From positions 2,637,947-2,701,946 of the forward strand of contig AP018180.1 of assembly GCA_002368155.1 (NCBI GenBank): DNA of 64,000 bases, given 5' to 3'. Source of the DNA: Nostoc carneum NIES-2107. GTDB lineage: Bacteria > Cyanobacteriota > Cyanobacteriia > Cyanobacteriales > Nostocaceae. The position numbers and the translations under genes are program-made. Below, piece by piece: positions 1-8,253 of the stretch (the first letter of the stretch is position 1; each line of letters begins with the position of its first letter). A model generated the notes under the pieces. It made no database searches, was not told where the DNA came from, and worked only from the letters and a program-made list of their open reading frames with translations.

Positions 1-50
1 CAATCTCTCATCGAACTAATTAATGAGTATCTATGTCATGCACCAGAAAA

Positions 51-1994
51 TCATGTAACTACACACACTAACCGAAAACCACAAGCACCGTTATAAAAAT
101 CAGGAGGTTTGTTACCACGATCAGCAGATCGACAATACCAAGGATAGGCTGACCAATAACCACCGCGCCGCACCCTAAGAGTATTATCTCCACCAGTTAA
201 CCACGCACTACCATCAGTAGGTGCGCCTTGGTAATTATCATGCCAATAATCTTGACACCATTCCAAAACATTACCGTGCATATCATATAAACCAAAGGCA
301 TTAGGTAGAAATTTGTCTACTGGTGTTGTTCCTTTACGATATTGACCTGGTTTTTCAGAGGCGTAAGTACTATTTCCGTCGTAGTTTACTAAATCAGTAG
401 TAATGGTTTCGCCAAAATAAAATGGTGTAGTGGTTCCAGCACGACAAGCATATTCCCATTCCGCTTCGCTGGGTAGTCGATATGTGCGTCCTGTTTTCTG
501 ACTTAACTTTTCACAGAATTTTACTGCATCATTCCAACTAACTTTTTCTACAGGTTTTTTTTGACCTTTGAAATTAGAAGGATTACTAGCCATAATTGCT
601 TGATATTGCTCCTGGGTCACTTCATACTTTCCCATAAAGAATCCAGAAAGTGTTACTTTATATTGCTGCGGCCCTTCATCTTTATCTCGTTGTGCTTCCC
701 CTTGTGGTGAACCCATCATAAAGGTTCCTCCTGGTATCTGCACCATTTCTAAAGTGACACCATTCCCCAAGTCTTCAACAAAGTATTTCGCCTCACCCTT
801 ACTGGGGTTAGCAGGTTTTCCCTTAGCATCTACTGTAACCACATCAAATTTAAAAGTTTGTAAGCGCTTTTGTAAGGTGGGTATTGATGGTTGAGAAGGA
901 AATAACAAACCTTTTCCCACAATTGCTGAACCTACCCCAGCACCTACCAAGCCAACAATTTGAATCATCCGCCGTCGCGGTAAAATCAGCGATGGTAATT
1001 GTGGTTGTGGTGGGGTAGATTTTGTAGATGTTCCCTTCCTAGTAGTCTGAGTATTAGAAGGTGGTGGAGGTGCTTGAGGTTTCACTGATAGCCTTTCAAG
1101 TTCAATTCTTTGTAACGCCTTTACAGCTTCCATATCTGTACCAGAAGCCGCAGCTAGTACCCGAATCCATAGTTGTTCTGCTAAATCAAGATTCCCTTCG
1201 TCTTTTGCACGATAAGCATCATTTTTTAGCGTCGCAATATCCGCTAAAGTTGCATATCGCGGTACAAGTATCAGGTGAGATTTATTTACAGGTTCAGCAA
1301 TAATATAAGGTGTTTGTCTGCCATTCTGATACTGACGGACAATTGCTGGAACGCGAAAATTAAGATACTGGTTTAACCGTTCAACAGTGGCGCATTGTCC
1401 TTGAATCCCTAAACCTTCTAATAACGCAGTAGTAAAAGCACCTTGTTGTAATGCGTCAATTTCATAAGAATATTCCTGGGGACTACAGGAAAAAATGCTG
1501 ATGACTCCTTGTTGACGCGCTTGTTCTGCTGTTTGTCGTCCAATTCCCTCGCCACCTTTTTGTGCAAGGCTGCGACAAGCATCTAAAATTAAGACTACGT
1601 TATCAGCACCACAGCTACGCAAGCGTTCTGTGACAAAGTTAATGGGAATTGCTGTTTCTTCAATATCTGTGGGATTGCCATCACAAGGCATGAGATAATC
1701 GCGGTTATTGTGGCGTATCCCGTGACCACTAAAGAAGAACCAAAAGTTATCCCCTGCTTCCATAAAGGGATTTTTAAATAATTCCAGCAAAACTCGCCGC
1801 AAATTAGCACGGTTGGGACGAGTAGATTTTCCCGCAATATCAGGGGAATCATCAGAGAAAAAGAAAATTCTCTCAAACCCTGCTTGATTGCGGAGAAATT
1901 CCTGCATTAACTGTGCATCCCGCTGGGCATATTTTAGCGGTTGCAGTAAATCATATCGGTTAATGCCAATTGCGATCGCCCAATTTTTCGCCAT
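51..1994 (-). CDS. Caspase-like peptidase fused to FGE-sulfatase (SUMF1-like) domain
   Basis: A 647-residue protein. The N-terminal ~245 residues form a caspase/peptidase C14 domain, with the catalytic His in FFFSGHGIR (His91) and Cys in LILDACRSL (Cys140). A proline-rich linker and one hydrophobic segment (about residues 344-366) follow. The C-terminal ~250 residues are a formylglycine-generating-enzyme/SUMF1-like domain, recognisable from its start (MVQIPGGTFMMGS), YEVTQEQY, RLPSEAEWEYACR and NVLEWCQDYW to the final GFRLVC. In cyanobacteria such metacaspase-FGE fusions are proposed signalling or conflict effectors; the FGE part is often a binding module (C-type-lectin-like fold) rather than an enzyme. 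The start codon lies 1 nt after the stop of the upstream Trypco1-like gene, so translation is probably coupled. Domain calls are secure; substrate and trigger are unknown. Confidence 0.9.
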   Translation of the reverse strand: MAKNWAIAIGINRYDLLQPLKYAQRDAQLMQEFLRNQAGFERIFFFSDDSPDIAGKSTRPNRANLRRVLLELFKNPFMEAGDNFWFFFSGHGIRHNNRDYLMPCDGNPTDIEETAIPINFVTERLRSCGADNVVLILDACRSLAQKGGEGIGRQTAEQARQQGVISIFSCSPQEYSYEIDALQQGAFTTALLEGLGIQGQCATVERLNQYLNFRVPAIVRQYQNGRQTPYIIAEPVNKSHLILVPRYATLADIATLKNDAYRAKDEGNLDLAEQLWIRVLAAASGTDMEAVKALQRIELERLSVKPQAPPPPSNTQTTRKGTSTKSTPPQPQLPSLILPRRRMIQIVGLVGAGVGSAIVGKGLLFPSQPSIPTLQKRLQTFKFDVVTVDAKGKPANPSKGEAKYFVEDLGNGVTLEMVQIPGGTFMMGSPQGEAQRDKDEGPQQYKVTLSGFFMGKYEVTQEQYQAIMASNPSNFKGQKKPVEKVSWNDAVKFCEKLSQKTGRTYRLPSEAEWEYACRAGTTTPFYFGETITTDLVNYDGNSTYASEKPGQYRKGTTPVDKFLPNAFGLYDMHGNVLEWCQDYWHDNYQGAPTDGSAWLTGGDNTLRVRRGGYWSAYPWYCRSADRGNKPPDFYNGACGFRLVCVVT

Positions 1995-1995
1995 C

Positions 1996-2385
1996 TCACT
2001 TTGATTCTGGGCGTTTGAATGTCAGTTTGATTGCGCCTTTACCGCTGGCTTTCGCACCGCTACCAATTAACTTGACTTCTCCCTCACCGCTAATTTCTAC
2101 CGAAAGTTCAATTTCTTCTAGCCGCATCCCAGAGTTACCTTGAGCTTGTTGTTCTGCACGACTGAATAAGCGTCCTACAACCTGCAGAAAGTGAGACATT
2201 TCTTGTTCTAATTTCTGCGCGCTGACTTTAACTGCATCTCCAGGTGCTTTGGTACCTGTGGTTTCTCTGGTTTCGTCTCCCCAGTCACCACCTCTATAAG
2301 TCACGCCTTTAGTACCATCAGGAATCGATATTTGCGGGGTGTCGTCGGTGACAATCCAAATGCTATCTGAAGGTGTTTCTGGCAT
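1996..2385 (-). CDS. Trypco1-like (CU044_2847-type) small protein
   Basis: The chosen start, MPETPSDSIWIV, gives 129 residues. An in-frame extension to 2493 exists, but its residues look non-coding. The C-terminal half (VEISGEGEVKLIGSGAKASG followed by GAIKLTFKR) matches the Trypsin-co-occurring domain 1 pattern, a small beta-rich domain found beside trypsin-, caspase- or NACHT-type effectors. A helix-rich middle (QKLEQEMSHFLQVVGRLFSRAEQQ) precedes it. Its stop is 1 nt from the start of the caspase-FGE gene, so the two very likely act together, this one possibly as sensor or adaptor. The family call is from motif memory and is moderately sure. Confidence 0.7.
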   Translation of the reverse strand: MPETPSDSIWIVTDDTPQISIPDGTKGVTYRGGDWGDETRETTGTKAPGDAVKVSAQKLEQEMSHFLQVVGRLFSRAEQQAQGNSGMRLEEIELSVEISGEGEVKLIGSGAKASGKGAIKLTFKRPESK

Positions 2386-2901
2386 AGTCTTTTCAGGGTT
2401 TATCTCAGTTTTTCTCAAAATACTATACAACGATATCAATGGTGATTTCAGAAATAGGTCACTCGTTTTGTTGCTGGAGTAAATTTTTCTCACGCAGAGG
2501 CGCGGAGGCGCAAAGAAAAATTTCTGAGGTTTAGTTTGTTTGATTTAGATTTTAAAATGATCTATTTGCTTCTGCATTTAGAAATATAATTAGCTTTCAC
2601 CTAAATTTTCATTTATCGACATCTTCAGAGAAAATGGTTAAAGCCAGATTTTCTGAAGTCTTATATTGCTACCTTTAGCTACCCTTTTTGAGTTCAATTA
2701 CAACCTGTATGCGTTAGTTTCCTCTTGAGGCGAGATGAAATGTAATTTCTCTTCGTTAGCGCAATCGTTTACCATGTTTAACATCTAAAGTCAATACTGA
2801 ACGGGGCAAAATGGGTCAAAAATGGGTGGTGAAAAGTAAGAAAAAAGTAAGAAACAGATTTTTTGGGAAACGCTAGGAAGTAGATATAGAGAGGAAAAGA
2901 G
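2386..2901. other. Divergent intergenic region between the caspase pair and rsmA
   Basis: No gene is supported here. It contains a purine-rich 'cgcagaggcgcggaggcgcaaag' type dispersed Nostoc motif near 2492-2514 and an imperfect inverted repeat (CTTCAGA...TCTGAAG, 2623-2658). Promoters for both the minus-strand pair and the rsmA cluster must lie here. An A/G-rich ribosome binding site (gaggaaaagag) directly precedes the rsmA start. Confidence 0.6.
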
Positions 2902-3717
2902 ATGGTGCGACCGCGCAAGGTCTTTGCTCAGCATTGGCTCAAAAGTGAGAAGGCTCTGGACGCAATTGTACAGGCGGCGGAGTGTAAGGAGGGCGATCGC
3001 GTTTTGGAGATAGGCCCTGGTACGGGTATCCTGACGCGGCGTTTATTACCTTTGGTGCAATCTTTAGTGGCTGTAGAAATTGATAGAGATTTGTGCGATT
3101 TATTAGCAAAGCAGCTTGGTAAAAGAGAAAATTTTCTGCTGCTGCAAGGAGATTTTTTGACTTTGGATGTACAAGGAAATTTAGCAGCATTTCCTAAGTT
3201 TCAAAATCAAAATAAAGTAGTTGCGAATATCCCCTATAACATTACAGGGCCGATAATCGAAAAACTGCTGGGTACGATTGCAAATCCTAACCCTAACCCC
3301 TTTGATTCAATAGTGTTATTAGTGCAGAAAGAAGTAGCAGAAAGGTTATATGCAAAAGCAGGTTCTAAAAGCTTTGGAGCGTTAAGTGTAAGGGTACAAT
3401 ATTTGGCAGAATGTGAGTTAATTTGTACAGTTCCAGCTAGTGCATTTTATCCACAACCAAAAGTAGATTCCGCAGTTGTGAGATTGCGTCCCAGAGCAAT
3501 AGAAAACCCAGCCATTGACCCGCGCAAATTCGAGAATTTAATCAAGTTGGGGTTTGGTGCAAAGCGAAAAATGTTACGAAATAATTTACAACCAGTAGTA
3601 GAACGCGATCGCTTGACCCACTTACTGGAACAATTAGAGATAAATCCCCAGGTACGCGCTGAAGACCTCAGTGTATCCCAATGGGTAACTCTAGCTAACT
3701 TACTTATCTCTGAGTAA
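2902..3717 (+). CDS. rsmA: 16S rRNA (adenine1518/1519-N6)-dimethyltransferase
   Basis: A 271-residue KsgA/RsmA enzyme that dimethylates two adjacent adenines in helix 45 of 16S rRNA, using S-adenosylmethionine, during late 30S assembly. The SAM motif LEIGPGTG lies at residues 35-42 and the catalytic NIPY at 109-112. The N-terminal QHWLKSEKALDAIV and C-terminal FGAKRKMLRNNL regions are typical, and the length is normal. It is followed 33 nt later by ispE and then a DUF3082 gene on the same strand, a frequent cyanobacterial arrangement. The ATG is preceded by a good purine-rich binding site. Confidence 0.97.
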   Translation: MVRPRKVFAQHWLKSEKALDAIVQAAECKEGDRVLEIGPGTGILTRRLLPLVQSLVAVEIDRDLCDLLAKQLGKRENFLLLQGDFLTLDVQGNLAAFPKFQNQNKVVANIPYNITGPIIEKLLGTIANPNPNPFDSIVLLVQKEVAERLYAKAGSKSFGALSVRVQYLAECELICTVPASAFYPQPKVDSAVVRLRPRAIENPAIDPRKFENLIKLGFGAKRKMLRNNLQPVVERDRLTHLLEQLEINPQVRAEDLSVSQWVTLANLLISE

Positions 3718-3750
3718 CTCTTACTCAGCACTCAGCACTCAAAACTCAAA

Positions 3751-4704
3751 ATGCGTTCCTACACCCTCATTGCCCCTGCTAAAATCAACTTGTATTTAGA
3801 AATCATCGGCGATCGCCCGGATGGATTTCATGAGTTAGCGATGATACTGCAAAGTATCGACTTGGCTGACCAGATTAGTGTGCGTTCTCTCAGCACCGAT
3901 ACGATTCGCGTTCACAGCCATCACCCACAAGTACCCACAGATAAAACTAATCTGGCGTATCGTGCGGCAGAATTAATGGTGAAAGAATTTCCCGATAGCT
4001 TTGCAAGATTTGGCGGCGTGGAAATTACTATTGATAAACATATTCCTGTAGCAGCTGGATTAGCTGGTGGTTCGACAAACGCCGCCGCTGTGTTGGTGGG
4101 GATAGATTTACTCTGGAAATTGGGACTAACTCAATCAGAATTAGAAGAACTAGGTGCGGTTCTAGGTTCAGATGTACCCTTTTGTATCGCTGGGGGAACA
4201 GTAATTGCGACAGGAAGAGGCGAACAACTTTCCCCGTTACCAAATTTAGACAATATATATATAGTATTGGCCAAATATCGCAGCCTAGAAGTTTCTACAG
4301 CTTGGGCGTACAAAACCTATCGCCAGCAGTTTGGTAGCACCTATATTAAAGATACCGCCAGCTTAATTGCCCGTGCCAGTGCAGTACATTCCGGGCCGAT
4401 AGTGAGAGCGATCGCAAATAAAGATGCAGCAGACATCGCCAAAAAAATGCATAATGACTTAGAGCGCGTCGTGTTACCTGAGTATCCCCAAGTTTTGCAA
4501 CTGCGAGAATTATTTGCATCTCAACCAGGGGTTTTAGGAACAATGATGTCTGGTTCCGGCCCATCAGTTTTTGCTTTGGTCGAATCGCAACAACAAGCCG
4601 AAGTCATCAAGCAGCAAATTCGTGCCACAATTCCCAATGAAGATTTAGAATTGTTCGTGACGCGGATGACTACACATGGAATCAAAATCGCCTCTTCAGT
4701 TTAA
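3751..4704 (+). CDS. ispE: 4-diphosphocytidyl-2-C-methyl-D-erythritol kinase
   Basis: A 317-residue GHMP kinase of the MEP isoprenoid pathway, phosphorylating CDP-ME with ATP. The N-terminal substrate motif APAKINLYLEI, the GHMP ATP loop PVAAGLAGGSTNAAA (about residues 99-113) and the C-terminal MSGSGPSVFAL are all intact. It lies between rsmA and the DUF3082 gene with short spacers made of heptamer-like repeats (cactcag/ttttgac), so it is probably co-transcribed with both. Confidence 0.97.
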   Translation: MRSYTLIAPAKINLYLEIIGDRPDGFHELAMILQSIDLADQISVRSLSTDTIRVHSHHPQVPTDKTNLAYRAAELMVKEFPDSFARFGGVEITIDKHIPVAAGLAGGSTNAAAVLVGIDLLWKLGLTQSELEELGAVLGSDVPFCIAGGTVIATGRGEQLSPLPNLDNIYIVLAKYRSLEVSTAWAYKTYRQQFGSTYIKDTASLIARASAVHSGPIVRAIANKDAADIAKKMHNDLERVVLPEYPQVLQLRELFASQPGVLGTMMSGSGPSVFALVESQQQAEVIKQQIRATIPNEDLELFVTRMTTHGIKIASSV

Positions 4705-4730
4705 TTTTGACTTTTGACTTTTGACTTATT

Positions 4731-5054
4731 ATGACTGACCCCAACTCCCTTCCCCAACCAGAAACTTCCACCCCAGAAACAATGAATCCGTTACGCTGTG
4801 TCATCGGAGCGATAATTTCTGGTGGATTAGGATATGCAATATATTCGCTGATGATTTCAATCGCCACAAATTTTGCAAGTAAACCTATCCATTCCGATAA
4901 CCAATTAGTAGTCAGAATCACCTCCGCAGTTCGGACATTGGTAGTCGGTGTATTCGCCTTGGGTGCGGGAGTATTTGGTATAGTTGCTCTGGGTTTATTA
5001 GCTTTAGGTGTGCAAATGGTAGTGCAAAAGTTGACGAAGGCTAAGGAAGGTTAA
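4731..5054 (+). CDS. DUF3082 domain membrane protein
   Basis: A 107-residue cyanobacterial protein of unknown function. After a short Pro/Thr-rich cytosolic N-terminus it has two predicted membrane helices, about residues 25-50 (VIGAIISGGLGYAIYSLMIS) and 70-95 (VVGVFALGAGVFGIVALGLL), and a short basic tail. It begins 26 nt after ispE. That conserved position is the main functional clue. The family assignment is from recognition and the topology is read directly. Confidence 0.85.
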   Translation: MTDPNSLPQPETSTPETMNPLRCVIGAIISGGLGYAIYSLMISIATNFASKPIHSDNQLVVRITSAVRTLVVGVFALGAGVFGIVALGLLALGVQMVVQKLTKAKEG

Positions 5055-5423
5055 TTCGTAATTCGTAATTCGTAATTCGTAATTCGTAATTACAAATCAA
5101 GATGAGAATTAAGGATTGAAACCCTTAGATGAGTAGGGCACGGTACCAGTAGGATAATTGAATATAGCAAAAGATTGTGGATGCCGTGCCCCTACATGGA
5201 ATTTATGTGTCGCAAATATTATGTGAATTGGGATAACAGGCGTAAAGAGTGAAAAAATACTGATGGTAGAAGCTGAAATAAAAAATGGTATTTGGTTAGC
5301 TAGTTCCCAGAAGCTCAACTTTGTGACCTTACCAAGCCACCTATAGATGAGGGGGGAATGAAGAACAAAAATTACGTAGCTTGCTAGTTGCACCCTGGGT
5401 GAAGATTACGAATTACGTAGGCG
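5055..5423. other. Convergent intergenic region with heptamer repeats and a MITE copy
   Basis: It begins with about five tandem copies of aattcgt (5054-5090), a short tandem repeat typical of Nostocales. Then comes one copy of the palindromic element described at 5132-5235. The rest (to 5423) shows no convincing reading frame. A further dispersed-repeat fragment (gtaggcgttagcc) runs into the end of the next gene. Confidence 0.6.
5132..5235 (+). repeat. MITE-like palindromic element, copy 1
   Basis: It contains GTAGGGCACGG and, about 45 bp on, its inverse CCGTGCCCCTAC, followed by the terminal part TCGCAAATATTATGTGAATTGG. The same order is found at 54271-54402 and, reversed and partial, at 25993-26094. 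The left terminal inverted repeat is missing or degenerate in this copy. Confidence 0.75.
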
Positions 5424-8081
5424 TTAGCCTTCCCTTAAGGTACTACGAATTTTGAATTGTGCTCGATCCAAACAAACTTGGAATTTTTTCGCGAGTATCT
5501 CTACATGAGGTTCCGATATCAGGGAAGCGTGGGAGCCGGGGACATCATAAAGTTCCACACCACCAGCCGCTAACTTACCCCAGCCTAATTCTGGGTCAAC
5601 ATCTAAGCCAACATTTTGTTGACTGGCGCGGAAGAGAGTTACTTGACCGGGGTAGATTGAGGGAATGTAACTTTTACCAGCTTGATTATTTGCTAATGCT
5701 ACTTCCAACAACCGCAGGTCTGGAAGCGATCGCTTCAGATAACGCAGGTAAAATTTATAAAACATACTCATCTTCCCAATCTGAAAATGCCAAGCTAATC
5801 GTTCCCACACATAAGTTAGCTGGTCTTGAATATTTAAATTCAACAGTTTGCGGAGATGGAAAAAGTTCGCCTCATCTGAATTGGGAATTGGTTTCGCATA
5901 ACCTGGCGATGAAACATCAAATATGGACATGAGGGCGATTTCTTCACCCTGCGCTTTCAGTTGTTGGGCCATTTCAAAACCGATAATCCCACCGAAGGAA
6001 TAACCACCAAGATAATAGGGGCCATGCGGTTGCATCTGGCGGATTTCTTGAATGTAGTTAGCAGCGATTTGCTTCAAGTCAGTGATGGGTGCTTGTTGAC
6101 CATCAAGTCCCTTGGCTTGCAAAGCATAAACCGGTTGTTCTGGGTGTAAATAACGTGCGAAATTCCGATACAACAGGACATTACCCCAGACAGCATGAAC
6201 CAAAAATAGTGGTGGTCTGGAACCTTGAGGATGAATTGCTACCAGAGATGAGCTAGATACTGAAGATTTAGCTTGACTAAGAACAGCAGCCAATTGCTCA
6301 ATAGTGGGTGCTGGAACCAGGGTAGATAAAGGTAAACTGTAGCCTAATTTCTGCTCAATTTTGTTGAACAGGGTAACCGCCTGCAAAGAGTCGCCACCTA
6401 AAGCAAAGAAATTATCGTAAATTCCTACCTGTTGCAGATTGAGAACTTCAGCCCAAATTTGAGCTAATGCTTTCTCTAGTTCAGTTCTGGGTAAAACAAA
6501 ATTGGTCTTCAATTCTTGTTGCAGCTTTTTGGCTAAACCAATCCGCTGGAGTTTACCTGTGGAACCCTTGGGAATATCTTCCACAAACACTATTTGATTT
6601 GGCACCTTAAACCCAGCCAGTTTGCTAGCGACAAATTCACGCAGTTCTTTGTCGGTAACAGTAGCATTCTTATGCAGAACAATGGCTGCTGCTAAATCCT
6701 CTCCCAGAGTGGCATGAGGAACGGCAAAAGCTACAGCTTGGGCGACTGCTGGATGCTCTAAGAGAATGTCATCAATTTCCCGAGGCGCTATTTTTTCGCC
6801 ACCGCGATTAATTTGTTCCTTCAGTCTGCCTGTTAAAAACAGGTAACCTTCATCATCGAGATAGCCTTGGTCTCCGCTTCTAAACCAGCCATTGAGAAAG
6901 GAGTTTTGATTAGCTACAGGATTATTTTCATAACCATGCATCACATGGCCGCCCTGAACTACAATCTCCCCGATTTCGTGGGGTGGCAATAAATTACCAG
7001 TTGCATCCATGATGCCTAGTTTCATGCCAGTGGCAATACCAACGGAACCGGGTTTACGTTGGCGTGGTGGTAGTGGATTGAGGGTAATAATACAGCCAGT
7101 CTCGGTCATACCGTAACCTTCAAGTATGGGAGCTTGGAATAATTCCTCTATAGCTCTCATCACTGGCCTTGGCAGAGCCGCACCACCAGAACGAATAAAT
7201 CGCAATTTGGGAATGTGGGTGATATTGTTCTGAGTCGCCGCATTTAAAACTGCTTGATGAATAGTAGGCACCGATGAATACCAAGTAGCTTGCATAGTTT
7301 GCAGCCAGTCAAAAAACTGCAAACTATCAAATCCTGGAGCACAAGCCACACTTCCACCAGCCGCAATGGAAGAGAGAATTGATATAAATAACCCCTGTAC
7401 ATGGAACAGGGGCATCACGTTCAAACAGCAATCATTGGGTTCTAACTCCAGCGCCTTTTTAATAATGTCTGCGGCGATATATAAATTAGCCTGAGTTAGG
7501 GGCACTATTTTCGGTCTGACTGTGGTTCCTGATGTATGCAGTACTAGGGCGGTATCTTCATTTTTACTGTGAGTGGGTTTGATTGGCGGTAAATGAGTTT
7601 CACCGCTGAGTTCAAAAATTCCGGCTTCAGCTTCTAGCTTTGGTGTCAGTTCAATAATGGGAATCTGGCGAGCGGCTGCAACTTCTCTGACGATGGAATC
7701 TATGCCAGATTGCACAATCAAAGCTTTCGCATTCAAATCATCCAGATAAAATTCAAATTGCTCAGCACTATAAGTAGGATTGAGCGGGGCGCTAGTGGCA
7801 CAGGCGGCTACAGTTAAAAAAGCCGCCGCCATTTCCGGGCCATTGGGCAGTACAATAGCAACGCGATCGCCTACTCCCAAACCCAAGGTATTTAAGGTTG
7901 TACGAATATCTTGGAGGTGTTCATAAAGACGAGCGTATGTCAATGGCGGACGACCAGGAGCTGCAATTGCTCTCCCTCCTGGGTTTTGCCTCACACCATC
8001 TATGATTAACTGCTCAATTGTCAAATTTGTTGAAGTACCAAAGATTGACGTGGCTCTGTCTTGTAAGTCTTGTATTGCCAT
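5424..8081 (-). CDS. Stand-alone NRPS-like protein: adenylation - carrier - thioesterase
   Basis: An 885-residue, three-domain protein. The adenylation/acyl-CoA-ligase domain (about 1-520) has the core motifs LHTSGTTVRPK (~177), GYGMTETG, SGDQGYLDDEGY and GSTGKLQR. A peptidyl/acyl carrier domain has phosphopantetheine Ser ~562 in ALGGDSLQ. A C-terminal thioesterase has GYSFGG (Ser ~694) and a late His in GSHASL. It would activate an acid as an acyl-adenylate, load it on the carrier arm and release it by hydrolysis or condensation. It has no condensation domain and no biosynthetic neighbours, so the product is unknown; alpha-keto-acid dimerising or fatty-acid-releasing enzymes share this layout. 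The last ~8 residues come from a dispersed repeat (gtaccttaagggaaggc), which suggests the original C-terminus was altered. Confidence 0.88.
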   Translation of the reverse strand: MAIQDLQDRATSIFGTSTNLTIEQLIIDGVRQNPGGRAIAAPGRPPLTYARLYEHLQDIRTTLNTLGLGVGDRVAIVLPNGPEMAAAFLTVAACATSAPLNPTYSAEQFEFYLDDLNAKALIVQSGIDSIVREVAAARQIPIIELTPKLEAEAGIFELSGETHLPPIKPTHSKNEDTALVLHTSGTTVRPKIVPLTQANLYIAADIIKKALELEPNDCCLNVMPLFHVQGLFISILSSIAAGGSVACAPGFDSLQFFDWLQTMQATWYSSVPTIHQAVLNAATQNNITHIPKLRFIRSGGAALPRPVMRAIEELFQAPILEGYGMTETGCIITLNPLPPRQRKPGSVGIATGMKLGIMDATGNLLPPHEIGEIVVQGGHVMHGYENNPVANQNSFLNGWFRSGDQGYLDDEGYLFLTGRLKEQINRGGEKIAPREIDDILLEHPAVAQAVAFAVPHATLGEDLAAAIVLHKNATVTDKELREFVASKLAGFKVPNQIVFVEDIPKGSTGKLQRIGLAKKLQQELKTNFVLPRTELEKALAQIWAEVLNLQQVGIYDNFFALGGDSLQAVTLFNKIEQKLGYSLPLSTLVPAPTIEQLAAVLSQAKSSVSSSSLVAIHPQGSRPPLFLVHAVWGNVLLYRNFARYLHPEQPVYALQAKGLDGQQAPITDLKQIAANYIQEIRQMQPHGPYYLGGYSFGGIIGFEMAQQLKAQGEEIALMSIFDVSSPGYAKPIPNSDEANFFHLRKLLNLNIQDQLTYVWERLAWHFQIGKMSMFYKFYLRYLKRSLPDLRLLEVALANNQAGKSYIPSIYPGQVTLFRASQQNVGLDVDPELGWGKLAAGGVELYDVPGSHASLISEPHVEILAKKFQVCLDRAQFKIRSTLREG

Positions 8082-8253
8082 TGGTCTTTCGTGTACTTAG
8101 GTATATATAGCTAGTTGCAACTTTTTTGCAAAAGCTGCGACAAAGCTAATATATAGATATACAGCCAATAACAGTATAATTTTTTATCTTTATCAACGCT
8201 TTAAATCATAAGTATGATTACTACGTAATTTATAAAGTTAGTATAAAGATAAT

